DNA of 11,280 nt, from positions 1-11,280 of the forward strand of contig JAUWSP010000040.1 in assembly GCA_030610025.1 (NCBI GenBank), in the 5' to 3' direction. Source of the DNA: Acidobacteriota bacterium (GTDB taxonomy: Bacteria > Acidobacteriota > Thermoanaerobaculia > Multivoradales > JAHEKO01). Of this stretch, positions 1-8,549 are shown in pieces; position 1 is the stretch's first letter, and every line of letters begins with the position of its first letter. Position numbers and translations under genes: made by a program. The notes below the pieces were generated by a model. The model worked only from the letters and a program-made list of their open reading frames with translations, had not been told where the DNA came from and made no database searches.

Positions 1-2830
1 CACCTGGAAGCGGATCCAGCTTGTAACCGACATCGACTCGAATGGGCCCGATGGGTGAGAGGTACCGCACCCCGGTCCCAATGCCCGGCTTGCCCTCTGC
101 GAGATTGATGCTCCGCCAGTCTGCCCATAGATTCCCGAAATCCGCGAACACCGTTCCACCGATGGGTCCGGCGATGGGAAAACGATAGTCGAGATTGACG
201 ATCAGCAAGCCGTTGCCTCCGACCGCGGTCAGTGAACTGGCATCCGGCTCCCCATCGCGAGGGTCATCGGAAAGATCAATAAGGGTCTCACCCGGGATTC
301 CCAGCCGATCCCGCTTGTACGCTCGGTGCGTCGTACGGCCGCCGGCAAAGAATCGCTCGGAGATCGGAATGTAGCGAGAGGGAAGATCCTCCGGAACATT
401 CGGGTCGATCACCGCCTGGTTCAGTGGCTCGATGGCACCAACCCGGAAGCTGCCGCCAATCACACCGACTCGCCCGAAGTTCAAGTAGCCAGAGGCCTGG
501 ATGAAAGTCTTCAGGAACTGGGTCTCGGCGCCGGCGAATGGAAACGCATACTCGACCTGCAGAATCGTGTTCCACCCTTCACTCGGATCGAACTCGTCGT
601 TGCGGTGATCCAACATCCAGGCAGGTGTGATACTGGCGATGAGTACCTCCTGGAAATCACGTTCGATATCCTGAAACCCCTCCTCTACATCGAGAACCTC
701 GACGTTACGGTAGTCGAGCAGGAGATTGACTCGACTGTAGGTTCCTTGCCGTTGGATCTCGAACTGACCACCTCGGCGCCGCGATGTGAAGCTGTACTTG
801 ACCTCCTCGATGTAGAAGAGCGAGACGGTCGAGGGATAGGGCCAGTGGAAGAAGTAGGGCTGGGTAAGGAGAATCCTTGCGAGGTTGTCCCGGTTGGAGG
901 CCCTGACGTCCAGTCTCGCCGCCAGCGCCCGGCCCAGGAGGTTGCTCATCGAGTAGCCAAAAAGCCCTCGGATGCCGTCCTCTGAATCGAATCCGAGACC
1001 GTAGGTGAGCTTGCGCCGCTTACCCTCCTCCAGATTCACGAGGATGTCCCGCTCGCCTCGGAAAGGGGTCCCCGGCGCTCTCCTCACCTCTACACGCGAG
1101 AATGTTCCGAGTCGGTACAGGTTGCGTTGCACTTCCAACAGCCGGTTGGTGTTGAAGTGCTCCCCCGATTCGAGGCGCATCGCAAAGCGCACGACCCTCG
1201 CATTGGTCCTGTTGGCACCTCGAACGATGATCCGATCGACGATGCTTCGAGGCCCCTCCAGAACTCGGAGGGTAACGTCCACACGGGTCTCGTCCTCATT
1301 CCATTCAAGAAGCGGTGAGAGCTGGGTCGATTCATACCCTTCGGCTTCGTATCGGGACCGAATCTGGGTCACGGTCTCGTTGAGTAGGGCCTGGTGAAAA
1401 GGGCCACCTGAGCTCAGTGGCAAGCCTGCGACCAACTGCCCCTCGGGAAGCTGTGTAACACCGGTCATATTCAGCTCTACCACGCGGCGCTGTCGGCCCT
1501 CGTCGATCGGCACACCCACGTAGAGGTTCTGGTCCTCGATCTCCACCTCGTGGGGCCCGACGAGAGCCTGGTCGAATCCGTTGAGCGCGTAGTACGCCTG
1601 AATATTGGCCAGATCATCTACCAGGACCGAGTCCACCAGGCGTCTACCGCCAGATCCAAGACCGCGTCGCGGTGAGGTCGTCATCAAGGGAGTCAGCTGG
1701 CGATCGCTGAAGTACTCATTGCCAGTGAGCACGATCTCGGCCAATTGAAAAGTCTCACCTGGGTCGATCACCAGGCTGACATGAACCGAGTCTCCTGAGC
1801 GCTCCTGGCTGGTGTTGATCTCGACCTGGTAATAGCCCTGCTCCTGGTAGAAACTACGAATCCTCTCGACCGACTGTAGAAGCAGGGCTTCGTCGAAACG
1901 TTGCCGTTCCATGAATGGAAGCAGGCCTTTCTTCTGAAGCTTCTTGGGGTCGCCTCCCAGGACTTCGATCTCGAAGTGGGATCCCAACTCGACCCGATAG
2001 CGAATTCGGACCTCCGCGGCCTCCCAGTCGACGTGCACGTCCGCCGCATCGACAACCGCTTGACGGTACCCCTGGTCGATCAGCCAGCCCTCGAGCCGCT
2101 CGGCATCTTCGGCCGGTCTGCGACTGAAGAACCGCTTGCCGGGAGAGGAGCGCAACGGCTCCATGAGTGCGCTGGGATCGAAGGGCCCGAGATCGCCTTC
2201 GAAATCGATCCCATCGACCGAGAAGGGCGGGCCACTCTCGATTCTGTAGGTCACATCCGCCAGCTTGCGCTTCTCGTCGATGTCCACTTCAGGCGTGACC
2301 CGAGCCGCCATGAAACCCTCGACGGCCAGTCGATCGCCCAGGCGGTAGAAATCCCGCAGAATCTGACTCTCGATCAGAGGTGAGCGTGGTCGCACTTCGA
2401 CCTCCGCCATCAGATCGCGTCTCTTGATACCGAGGTCGCCAGCGAGTCCCACCGACTCGACCCTGAGGTTCGCCCAAAGGGCGAAGGTCACCTCGACACC
2501 CTCGGGTGTCGATCGCGCGAACGCCTCGATCTGACCTGTCATTCCCGACGCCTGAAGATTGCGAATGCTGCCCGACACAGCATCCAGCGAGTACGGCTCG
2601 CCCACTTCAACCGCCAGATAGTCGACCACCTGCTCGACATCGTCGAGAACGGTATCGGCCCGGATGACGATGCTGCTGACAGGAGATCCTGCCTGAGCCG
2701 TGGCCCTGTCAGAACCCGAAAAAATGGCGACCATGAGGACCAGCGTCGGCAACAAGAGCCGACACGCCGGCGAGCTCACCGCCCAGCGCCGATCTCTCGA
2801 ACGGTCCAGGGATCTGCTGGGCAGGACCAC
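1..2830 (-). CDS. Omp85 (BamA/TamA) family outer-membrane assembly protein, C-terminus cut off by window edge
   Basis: I translated this frame by hand. It is open for 943 codons from a GTG at 2830 to the left edge. Residues 25-37 (LLLPTLVLMVAIF) form a signal-peptide core, with cleavage likely after ATA45 or AQA47. Residues about 52-603 read as seven successive POTRA-like units (boundaries near 52, 120, 202, 284, 361, 447 and 529), with recurring beta-helix-helix-beta-beta patterns such as FYQEQGYYQVEI and RYEAEGYESTQL. The barrel starts near residue 605 (RKLTYGLGFDSEDG). It contains the L6 region RFFAGGRTTHRAY (826-838) and a late strand GIGTGVRYLSPIGPIRVDVGY; probably only the last strand or so is missing. 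By family, it inserts beta-barrel proteins into the outer membrane, or partners TamB. BamA normally has five POTRAs and TamA three, so I give no symbol. Start: AGGAG lies 7 nt upstream of GTG 2830. GTG 2779 (codon 18) would give a more standard-length signal peptide but has no clear Shine-Dalgarno. Confidence 0.93.
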   Translation of the reverse strand, partial: MVLPSRSLDRSRDRRWAVSSPACRLLLPTLVLMVAIFSGSDRATAQAGSPVSSIVIRADTVLDDVEQVVDYLAVEVGEPYSLDAVSGSIRNLQASGMTGQIEAFARSTPEGVEVTFALWANLRVESVGLAGDLGIKRRDLMAEVEVRPRSPLIESQILRDFYRLGDRLAVEGFMAARVTPEVDIDEKRKLADVTYRIESGPPFSVDGIDFEGDLGPFDPSALMEPLRSSPGKRFFSRRPAEDAERLEGWLIDQGYRQAVVDAADVHVDWEAAEVRIRYRVELGSHFEIEVLGGDPKKLQKKGLLPFMERQRFDEALLLQSVERIRSFYQEQGYYQVEINTSQERSGDSVHVSLVIDPGETFQLAEIVLTGNEYFSDRQLTPLMTTSPRRGLGSGGRRLVDSVLVDDLANIQAYYALNGFDQALVGPHEVEIEDQNLYVGVPIDEGRQRRVVELNMTGVTQLPEGQLVAGLPLSSGGPFHQALLNETVTQIRSRYEAEGYESTQLSPLLEWNEDETRVDVTLRVLEGPRSIVDRIIVRGANRTNARVVRFAMRLESGEHFNTNRLLEVQRNLYRLGTFSRVEVRRAPGTPFRGERDILVNLEEGKRRKLTYGLGFDSEDGIRGLFGYSMSNLLGRALAARLDVRASNRDNLARILLTQPYFFHWPYPSTVSLFYIEEVKYSFTSRRRGGQFEIQRQGTYSRVNLLLDYRNVEVLDVEEGFQDIERDFQEVLIASITPAWMLDHRNDEFDPSEGWNTILQVEYAFPFAGAETQFLKTFIQASGYLNFGRVGVIGGSFRVGAIEPLNQAVIDPNVPEDLPSRYIPISERFFAGGRTTHRAYKRDRLGIPGETLIDLSDDPRDGEPDASSLTAVGGNGLLIVNLDYRFPIAGPIGGTVFADFGNLWADWRSINLAEGKPGIGTGVRYLSPIGPIRVDVGYKLDPLPG

Positions 2831-2837
2831 CCGTGGG

Positions 2838-2842
2838 CTCCT
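2838..2842 (-). promoter_or_regulatory. Shine-Dalgarno AGGAG of the Omp85 gene, overlapping the tamB stop
   Basis: On the minus strand the junction reads TGAGGAGcccacggGTG. The final A of the tamB stop codon TGA is the first base of AGGAG, and the GTG start follows after 7 nt. This is seen directly and supports both GTG 2830 as the start and translational coupling of tamB with the Omp85 gene. Confidence 0.6.
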
Positions 2843-5800
2843 CAGAAGCTCCTCTCCCAGCGAACGTCGGCTGAGTAGCTGCCGTCTCCGTCCTGGGTCA
2901 GCACCAGGGTCGTTCCCTCCATGAAGACCCATTCGACCTGGATGATCTGCTCTTCGGTGGTCGAAGGATCGTAGGAGTAGGTCAGGAAGACGTCTCGCGA
3001 TACCTGCTTGCCCACCGTCACTCGGGCCGAGGAGAGATCGCCACTGGAGGTGGTGAGCGGCTCCAGACGCACCCGGTCGAAGCCGAACAGATTGCTCGTT
3101 CGCTCGGAGATCAAGGAGGCGGCCTGCCCATAGAGCAGACCGGTCGCCCGCATCGCGGCTTCGGTCTCCCCCGCGGCCTGCGAGGACCGGGTCCCCCTCC
3201 AGCTGGTTTCCCCCGTAGTGAGAAGAGACAGCACTTCCAGATCGGCCAGGGGCGGGTCGGAGGAGAAGTTCGCATTCAGGCTATCCAGCGTTCCGAAGAG
3301 GCTCATCGTGACGTTGTATTCGCGGACTCTCGCCGAGGCTGCCAGATCGATGACCGGCTCGATGGCGAACGGATTCGCGAACGTCACGAGTCCCTGATCG
3401 ACCGTGTACTTGGTCCCGGAGTAGGAGACGGTGCCTCCCCGTTCGATCTCTACCCGACCGAAAAGCACCGGGTTGGCCACGGTACCCCTGACGACCAGAT
3501 CGATATCGCCTCGCATGTCCGCCAGGTTGTTGCGAATCCGCAGGGCTCCAGGCCCGTCAATGACGATGTTGAGCTGGGTCGAGGTCTCCAACTCTCCGGC
3601 ACGATCGACTTCCACGCGCTGCCGGGCGAAGATTCCCCGCATGAGTTGGGTCATGCTCACGTTGACGTCTTGCACGTAGTAGGCACGGTCGAGCCGCACG
3701 TTGCCGCGCAAGATATGCCCCTCGTCCGTCGATGCCAGCGACAACTCCGCATCACCGCGACTCAGCCAGCCTTCTGGGAAACGGAGGTTGATGTTCTCGG
3801 CGAACATCTGGAGCTGATAGCCGAAGCCGCCATTGTCTGTAACCGGTAGCAGCAGACCGCTGGCCCGCACCTGGCCGCCAGCCAGATCGGCCTGCAGACT
3901 GTCGATCACCACCTGGTCGGGATAGAAGAGGAACTGACCGCGAATGTTGTCCAGAGCGTGGGGGATACCCGACACGATTACCTGTCCGTTGCTCAACGTC
4001 CCCTGTCCATCGAGGCGAGGAGATTCCATCGTCCCTTCGACCGTGGCGAGGACATCGAATCGTCCGGTCCGAAGGCCCAGGTCGGGCAGCAGAAGAGACA
4101 GCCAGACGGTCTCGAGAGAGCCCTGAAGCCGCATGTCGAGAGATCGCGCCTCATCGAAGGCCACCACTCCCGACAGGAACAGCTCGCTTTCGCTGGCAGG
4201 ATCGCCGATGAAGAAGGAGTCCAAATGGAATCCATCCTCAGACAGGTGCATCACGATCGGTTCCAGATTCGTCAGCTTCTGTTCCGCCAGCTCCAGTGAG
4301 AAGTGCTCCAACGACAACTCCGAACGCCAGGGTTGGCCGGTTACGAAGTCCGCTTCCAGCGTGAGAACACCTTCGAATTCGCCCGAGCTGTCCGGAATTA
4401 CCTCCGCACCGGAGAGGTTGATCAGGCCCTGCATGTCCTTGCCCCGGACGGGAACCGTCAGGCTCAAGCCCTCACGGTTGAGTCGACCTCCACCGTCCAG
4501 GGTCACCAGGCCCAGGAAATCTCCCGAGAGAGTCAAATCACCTCTTTCGAGATGCGCGTGCAGGTCGGCGCTTCCATCGTCTCCGAGGAGCCGATCCTCG
4601 AGCGTCAACCCCCTCCAGGCAAGATCGGCGGTTACCTCCGGCTCCTCCAGGGTCCCCCCGACGACTCCGCTGACCCTCATCCTGCCGCCGACTTCGACCG
4701 GGAGCAGGGAGATCAGCGGTTCGGCCGTCATGTCGAGATCGTCAGAGGCAATCCGCAGAGAGACCGCCTGGTCGGCCTGGTCGAGACTGCCACTCAGCTC
4801 GACCCGGCCGGCTGGCCCGGTCAGCTCGACTCTCCGAAAGACAACCCGTTCCGGGTTGAACTCCATGTCCAAGGTCAGAGACTCCGCAAGCAGCTCCCCT
4901 AGCCAGATGGAGTCGATCCGCGCCACCAGGTCACCGTCTGGATGCTCGAGGTCACCCGACAGCACGAGAGAACCCGTCAGCGCGCCGTCGAGGTCGAGCT
5001 CGAACGGCAACCAGGGGTGCACCTGGGCCATGGGCCATTTCGAGGCGTCCACGGCCAGTAGAAAATCCGGCGCTGGCACCTCGGCTTCAGGATCGGGAAA
5101 TGGCAGCCGACCCGTGACGATCAGGCCTCCACCCGGGCGCAAGAGCTCGATACGCAGATCCTCGACTCCTTCTGCACCGACCAGCATCCGACCCTGCGCC
5201 CGATCTGCTGAGAAGCCTGGAGCCTCCACATCCCGCAGGGCGAGCTGCAGCTGGGTGCTTGGCCCTTCCGGCCCGACAAAGAGAGTTCCGTCGACCTCCC
5301 CCTGGCCCGAGGTAGGCAGCCAAAGCGGAGGATCGGTGGCCTCCTCGAAGGGCAACAAGTTCAACAACTCGGCCAGTCTGATGGTGTCGATCTGATACTC
5401 GAACTGACCCGTTTTGCTTGCGATGTCGAAATAGCCAGTCGCGATGACCTCGTGCGCCTCGGTCGTCACCCTGGCCGCACGGGTCCGGATGACCCCGTTC
5501 TCGATGATCATGGGCACCGTGCCTTCGACAGGAAGGGAATCGGGATCGGTACCGTGCCTGGCGTTGATCGTCAGGTCACCCCACCCCTGGCCGTGGGTGG
5601 CATCCCCCAGGGGAAAGTAGTAGTCGAAAACTCCCGAGACGGTGCCGGACAGGCCGCTGACTGGAATGTGCTGATCCATCAGCAACGTCTGGAGCTCCAC
5701 CTGGTCGAGCAGCAGATCGACCTCCAGAGACTTGTCCTGGCCGTGATAGTCCACATTGACCGATCCACGGATCGAACCCTCCCCGTAGTCGGCCCTCTCG

Positions 5801-6852
5801 ATGTCGAACTGGAGACCGTTGCGATCGCCCGACAGCACACAATGGACATGCCCGATCGGTCGGCCCAGGAGCACCAACTCCCGGGAGTCCAATTCCCCCC
5901 TGAAACCCCAGGCCTCGGAGCGCCAGGCCATGCCTCCAACCAGCTCGAAAGGTCCCTGGATCTGGTCGTTGATGTAGCCCATGCGCCGGAACAGCGACGT
6001 ATCCCCCGACGCTTGCAACTCCAACACGACCTCTTTGTCCCCGCCCCACCCGATTTGACCGGAGACCGCAGCGCTGAGGTCGATACCCTCGATTCGTCCT
6101 TCTTTGATCTCGAGGCCTGTTGGAGTCAGCTCGACCGCCAGGTTGAGTGCCCCGACGATCGGATCGCCCTTGGGCAGGCTCACCTCGACAGCCGGGGCAC
6201 TGAACGACCCCTGCAGCTCCCGCTCCAGGTTGCCGGAGACCTCCGCCGTCAGGGACTCGGCCGTCAGAGCCATCGGAAGGCGTTGTTGACGAAGCTCCAG
6301 GAAGCCCCGTTCGAGGGCCAGATAGCGGACGGTGACCTTGAAAGGCAGCCGACGAGGGCGAGCGTCGGAGTCGGCTTTCCGCTTCCTGCCGCGAGGCAGA
6401 TTGCTGACCCCCTTGCCGACAAAATCCAGGAAGATGCGGGGCCCGATGAGCTTGACCTGATGGAGGTAGAGATGGGGCTGCCGAAAATCGGTGATATCGG
6501 CGTCGATGAGGATCTGCTCGACCTCGGCGAAGGGCGGATCACCAGGCTCCGGACCGCCCAATCGGAAATTGTCGATCTCCGCTCCCAGCGGCAGCACCTT
6601 GACGCGGAGAGCACCGATGCTCACCTCTCGCTCCAGATAGTTTCCGGCAGCCTGCTCGACCTGTCGGGCCACGAACGAGCCGAATCGCTCGCCTTGCACG
6701 AACGAGATCAGGGCCCAAAGGGCCACGGCAGCCAGAGCGACGGCCCACATCGCCGGTCGAACCATCCAGCGACGGAATCGACCGTGGCGGCGCCTAGGAC
6801 GCCTAGGGACCTCGGGCTCCTCGGCTTTACCTTTGAACTGTTCGGCTGACAT
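2842..6852 (-). CDS. tamB: TamB-like translocation and assembly module protein (DUF490, AsmA-like)
   Basis: 1336 residues, close to the length of E. coli TamB (about 1260). The N-terminus is a basic cytoplasmic stretch (PRRPRRR near 16-22, then GRFRRW) followed by one membrane anchor at about 32-53, so the rest lies in the periplasm. Residues 55 to about 1000 are repeating beta-strand-rich sequence typical of the AsmA/TamB/VPS13-like hydrophobic groove, with many phrases of the type LxGxLxxPxxxG. The C-terminal DUF490 part is clear: DPPLADLEVLSLLTTGE at 1199-1215, a VTVGKQVSRDVFLTYSYDP segment, and a final aromatic-ended strand (RWERSF). Known role of the family: spans the periplasm with an Omp85 partner, aiding insertion of some outer-membrane proteins and moving phospholipids between membranes. 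The Omp85 gene follows after 11 nt, supporting this pairing. The ATG at 6852 has only a weak Shine-Dalgarno (AGG about 11 nt upstream), but the membrane anchor position fits it. Confidence 0.93.
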   Translation of the reverse strand: MSAEQFKGKAEEPEVPRRPRRRHGRFRRWMVRPAMWAVALAAVALWALISFVQGERFGSFVARQVEQAAGNYLEREVSIGALRVKVLPLGAEIDNFRLGGPEPGDPPFAEVEQILIDADITDFRQPHLYLHQVKLIGPRIFLDFVGKGVSNLPRGRKRKADSDARPRRLPFKVTVRYLALERGFLELRQQRLPMALTAESLTAEVSGNLERELQGSFSAPAVEVSLPKGDPIVGALNLAVELTPTGLEIKEGRIEGIDLSAAVSGQIGWGGDKEVVLELQASGDTSLFRRMGYINDQIQGPFELVGGMAWRSEAWGFRGELDSRELVLLGRPIGHVHCVLSGDRNGLQFDIERADYGEGSIRGSVNVDYHGQDKSLEVDLLLDQVELQTLLMDQHIPVSGLSGTVSGVFDYYFPLGDATHGQGWGDLTINARHGTDPDSLPVEGTVPMIIENGVIRTRAARVTTEAHEVIATGYFDIASKTGQFEYQIDTIRLAELLNLLPFEEATDPPLWLPTSGQGEVDGTLFVGPEGPSTQLQLALRDVEAPGFSADRAQGRMLVGAEGVEDLRIELLRPGGGLIVTGRLPFPDPEAEVPAPDFLLAVDASKWPMAQVHPWLPFELDLDGALTGSLVLSGDLEHPDGDLVARIDSIWLGELLAESLTLDMEFNPERVVFRRVELTGPAGRVELSGSLDQADQAVSLRIASDDLDMTAEPLISLLPVEVGGRMRVSGVVGGTLEEPEVTADLAWRGLTLEDRLLGDDGSADLHAHLERGDLTLSGDFLGLVTLDGGGRLNREGLSLTVPVRGKDMQGLINLSGAEVIPDSSGEFEGVLTLEADFVTGQPWRSELSLEHFSLELAEQKLTNLEPIVMHLSEDGFHLDSFFIGDPASESELFLSGVVAFDEARSLDMRLQGSLETVWLSLLLPDLGLRTGRFDVLATVEGTMESPRLDGQGTLSNGQVIVSGIPHALDNIRGQFLFYPDQVVIDSLQADLAGGQVRASGLLLPVTDNGGFGYQLQMFAENINLRFPEGWLSRGDAELSLASTDEGHILRGNVRLDRAYYVQDVNVSMTQLMRGIFARQRVEVDRAGELETSTQLNIVIDGPGALRIRNNLADMRGDIDLVVRGTVANPVLFGRVEIERGGTVSYSGTKYTVDQGLVTFANPFAIEPVIDLAASARVREYNVTMSLFGTLDSLNANFSSDPPLADLEVLSLLTTGETSWRGTRSSQAAGETEAAMRATGLLYGQAASLISERTSNLFGFDRVRLEPLTTSSGDLSSARVTVGKQVSRDVFLTYSYDPSTTEEQIIQVEWVFMEGTTLVLTQDGDGSYSADVRWERSF

Positions 6853-6892
6853 CGACCAGCGGACCTGCCCTATAGAAACAAACTCCCCGAAG

Positions 6893-6916
6893 GCAGTGCT
6901 TTTGAAACTTCACTGC
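6893..6916 (-). other. Inverted repeat (stem-loop or operator) in the nadK-tamB gap
   Basis: The 102-bp gap between nadK and tamB (6853-6954) holds a perfect 6-bp inverted repeat, GCAGTG/CACTGC, separated by 12 nt. As minus-strand RNA it could form a hairpin. A T-rich stretch (TTTGTTTCT) follows about 11 nt later, too far away for a classical intrinsic terminator. Just after the nadK stop there are two weaker 4-bp hairpins (GGCG/CGCC and CCCG/CGGG). TCTATA at 6870-6875 on the minus strand resembles a -10 box for tamB, but I find no -35 at a proper distance. It could be an attenuator, a processing site, an operator, or chance. Confidence 0.3.
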
Positions 6917-6954
6917 GCTGTCCCGACAATGCGGGCTCGAGGCGGAGCCGCCAA

Positions 6955-7818
6955 CTAGCCGCCCCACCTGAGTTTATCGCGCAGATTGTCGTAGAACGTG
7001 CGGTCGCTGGTCTTGATGAGCCGTACCACGTCGTCCGATGGGCGCAGACTGATCGTGTCACCGTAGTCGATCTGGGTACCTTCCTGGCCATCCAGGGTCA
7101 GATAGACCTCTTCATGGGAGGTCTCGAGCCTGATAACCACGCTCCCTGAATCCGGCACCACGATGGGGCGCAGGGTCAGAGTGTGAGGGCAGATGGGCGT
7201 CACCACGACAACCGGCAGGCAGGGATTGAGAATCGGGCCACCCGCCGCCAGGTTGTAGGCCGTTGAACCGGTCGGCGTCGAGATGATCAACCCATCGGAA
7301 CGATAGGTGGCGACGCGGTGGCCATCTACGGTCACCACCAGCTCGATGATCCTGGCCAAGGCACTCTTGTTGATGACAGCGTCGTTGAGCACCCGGTAGC
7401 GAACCTCATCGCCGCTCGCTCGCTTCAGGGTGACCTCCAACAGCGCGCGCTCGTCGACACCATAGTCACCCGCCAGGAACTTCATCAATGACGGGTAGAG
7501 CTCGGATCTCGGGATTTCGGTGAGGAAGCCCAGGTTCCCCATGTTGACGCCCAGGATCGGAATCGAATCGGCGAGATTGCGAGCCACGGAGAGCAGCGTG
7601 CCGTCGCCGCCCAGGACGACGACGAGATCGTAGACCTCCGTCCGATCGAAGGCCTCCGCCTGCAGCTCGGGATGGGCCTCCAGAATCGTCTCATCCAACG
7701 CCACCCCCAGCTTCCGGCGGCGCAACCAGTGCGCCAGCTCGACCGCTGTTTCCAGGGCTTCCTGGCTGACGCGCTTGGCGACTACGGCGATCTTGCGAGA
7801 TTCGGAGGGAGTCGTCAT
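6955..7818 (-). CDS. nadK: NAD kinase
   Basis: 287 residues, the usual length for bacterial ATP/polyphosphate-NAD kinase. The enzyme phosphorylates NAD to NADP in the cytosol and so sets the NADPH pool. Diagnostic motifs are all present: the phosphate-binding GGDGT at 70-74 after a hydrophobic strand (DLVVVL), GVNMGNLGFLTE at 90-101, the short acidic LND motif at 144-146 (the family usually has NE or ND here), SDG at 174-176, the glycine-rich TPTGSTAY at 181-188, and CPHTLTLRPIV at 210-220. The ATG at 7818-7816 overlaps the tlyA stop as ATGA, so translation is probably coupled to tlyA; the only Shine-Dalgarno-like sequence before it is weak. The stop is TAG at 6957-6955. tlyA-nadK adjacency is common in bacteria. 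Nothing looks damaged. Confidence 0.97.
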   Translation of the reverse strand: MTTPSESRKIAVVAKRVSQEALETAVELAHWLRRRKLGVALDETILEAHPELQAEAFDRTEVYDLVVVLGGDGTLLSVARNLADSIPILGVNMGNLGFLTEIPRSELYPSLMKFLAGDYGVDERALLEVTLKRASGDEVRYRVLNDAVINKSALARIIELVVTVDGHRVATYRSDGLIISTPTGSTAYNLAAGGPILNPCLPVVVVTPICPHTLTLRPIVVPDSGSVVIRLETSHEEVYLTLDGQEGTQIDYGDTISLRPSDDVVRLIKTSDRTFYDNLRDKLRWGG

Positions 7819-8549
7819 CGGCTTTTCTGGAATAGAGCCAGGGCCTCGACGTTGCCCTTGGCCCCTACCACCTCGGAGTCAACTATACCCATGAGGACCA
7901 GGCCCAGGGAAGTCAGATCTTCCCCTCTCTCCTGGATGACCCGCCGCCGGAGAGACTCGTCCCGCACCACGCCCCCTTTGCCCACCAGCCCTTTGCCCAC
8001 CTCGAACTGCGGCTTGATCAAGGTCAGGAGATATCCCGCAGGCGCGAGAACAGGCAGCAGTGCTGGTACCACCTTGATGAGCGAGATGAAGGAGACGTCC
8101 ACCGTGATGAGCTGGCAGGGTTCCGGAATGTCCGCTGCCTCGAGGTAGCGCGCGTTGACGCCCTCCATGGTCACGACGCGGGTGTCGCTGCGCAACTTGA
8201 AGTCGAGCTGCCCCCGGCCCACATCCAGCGCGTAGACCCGTGTGGCGCCCCGCTGCAACAGACAATCGGTGAACCCTCCGGTCGATGCCCCGACATCCAG
8301 GCAGGTCCAACCCGATGGATCGATCCCGAAATGGTCCAGCGCGTGGGCGAGCTTGCGGCCACCCCGAGAGACGAACGGCTCCTTCGGCCCGACCACCTCC
8401 CGTTGGGCGGTGTCGGGCACCGAGGTACCCGGTTTGTCCGATGGCACCCCATCGACGGTCACACTCCCGGCCATCACGGCTCGGCGGGCTCGCTCTCGGC
8501 TCTCGAAAAGCCCCTTCTCTACCAACAACTGGTCCAATCTGGTCCGCAT
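7815..8549 (-). CDS. tlyA: TlyA family rRNA (cytidine-2'-O)-methyltransferase
   Basis: 244 residues from ATG 8549. Residues 2 to about 50 are an S4 RNA-binding domain (RLDQLLVEKGLFESRERARRAV; GSVTVDG). FVSRGGRKL at 59-67 leads into an FtsJ/RrmJ-like Rossmann methyltransferase with the SAM-binding LDVGASTGGFTD at 83-94. The KDKE tetrad of 2'-O-methyltransferases can be placed at K66, D151 (in VDVSFISL), K179 (in LIKPQFE) and E235 (in GNVE). TlyA methylates cytidine in 23S rRNA (C1920) and, in some species, also 16S rRNA (C1409), using SAM. The protein ends nine residues after E235, lacking the longer C-terminal tail of the M. tuberculosis enzyme, which suggests the short 'type I', 23S-only form. 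Start uncertain: TTG at 8567 has AAGGA five nt upstream, and the frame stays open to TTG 8603. The older annotation 'hemolysin A' is misleading. Confidence 0.95.
   Translation of the reverse strand: MRTRLDQLLVEKGLFESRERARRAVMAGSVTVDGVPSDKPGTSVPDTAQREVVGPKEPFVSRGGRKLAHALDHFGIDPSGWTCLDVGASTGGFTDCLLQRGATRVYALDVGRGQLDFKLRSDTRVVTMEGVNARYLEAADIPEPCQLITVDVSFISLIKVVPALLPVLAPAGYLLTLIKPQFEVGKGLVGKGGVVRDESLRRRVIQERGEDLTSLGLVLMGIVDSEVVGAKGNVEALALFQKSR

Noticed and set aside
326..985. Plus-strand 219-codon open frame opposite the Omp85 barrel
   Set aside because: The antisense strand gives an uninterrupted Omp85 barrel with conserved motifs; the plus-strand product resembles nothing.
4133..5395. Plus-strand open frame of 420 codons opposite the tamB middle
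   Set aside because: The product is dominated by Ser, Arg and Pro, typical of a shadow frame of a GC-rich gene, and no family is recognisable.
6793..6809. Two CCTAGG palindromes ten bases apart
   Set aside because: CTAG is uncommon in bacteria, but these lie in the Arg-Pro-rich start of tamB (PRRPRRR) and are explained by codon repetition.
5452..6849. Plus-strand open frame of 465 codons opposite the tamB 5' part
   Set aside because: It lies wholly antisense to tamB in GC-rich DNA where antisense frames often stay open. The translation is low-complexity in Asp, Arg, Gln and Leu with no recognisable domain, and tamB is clearly the real gene.
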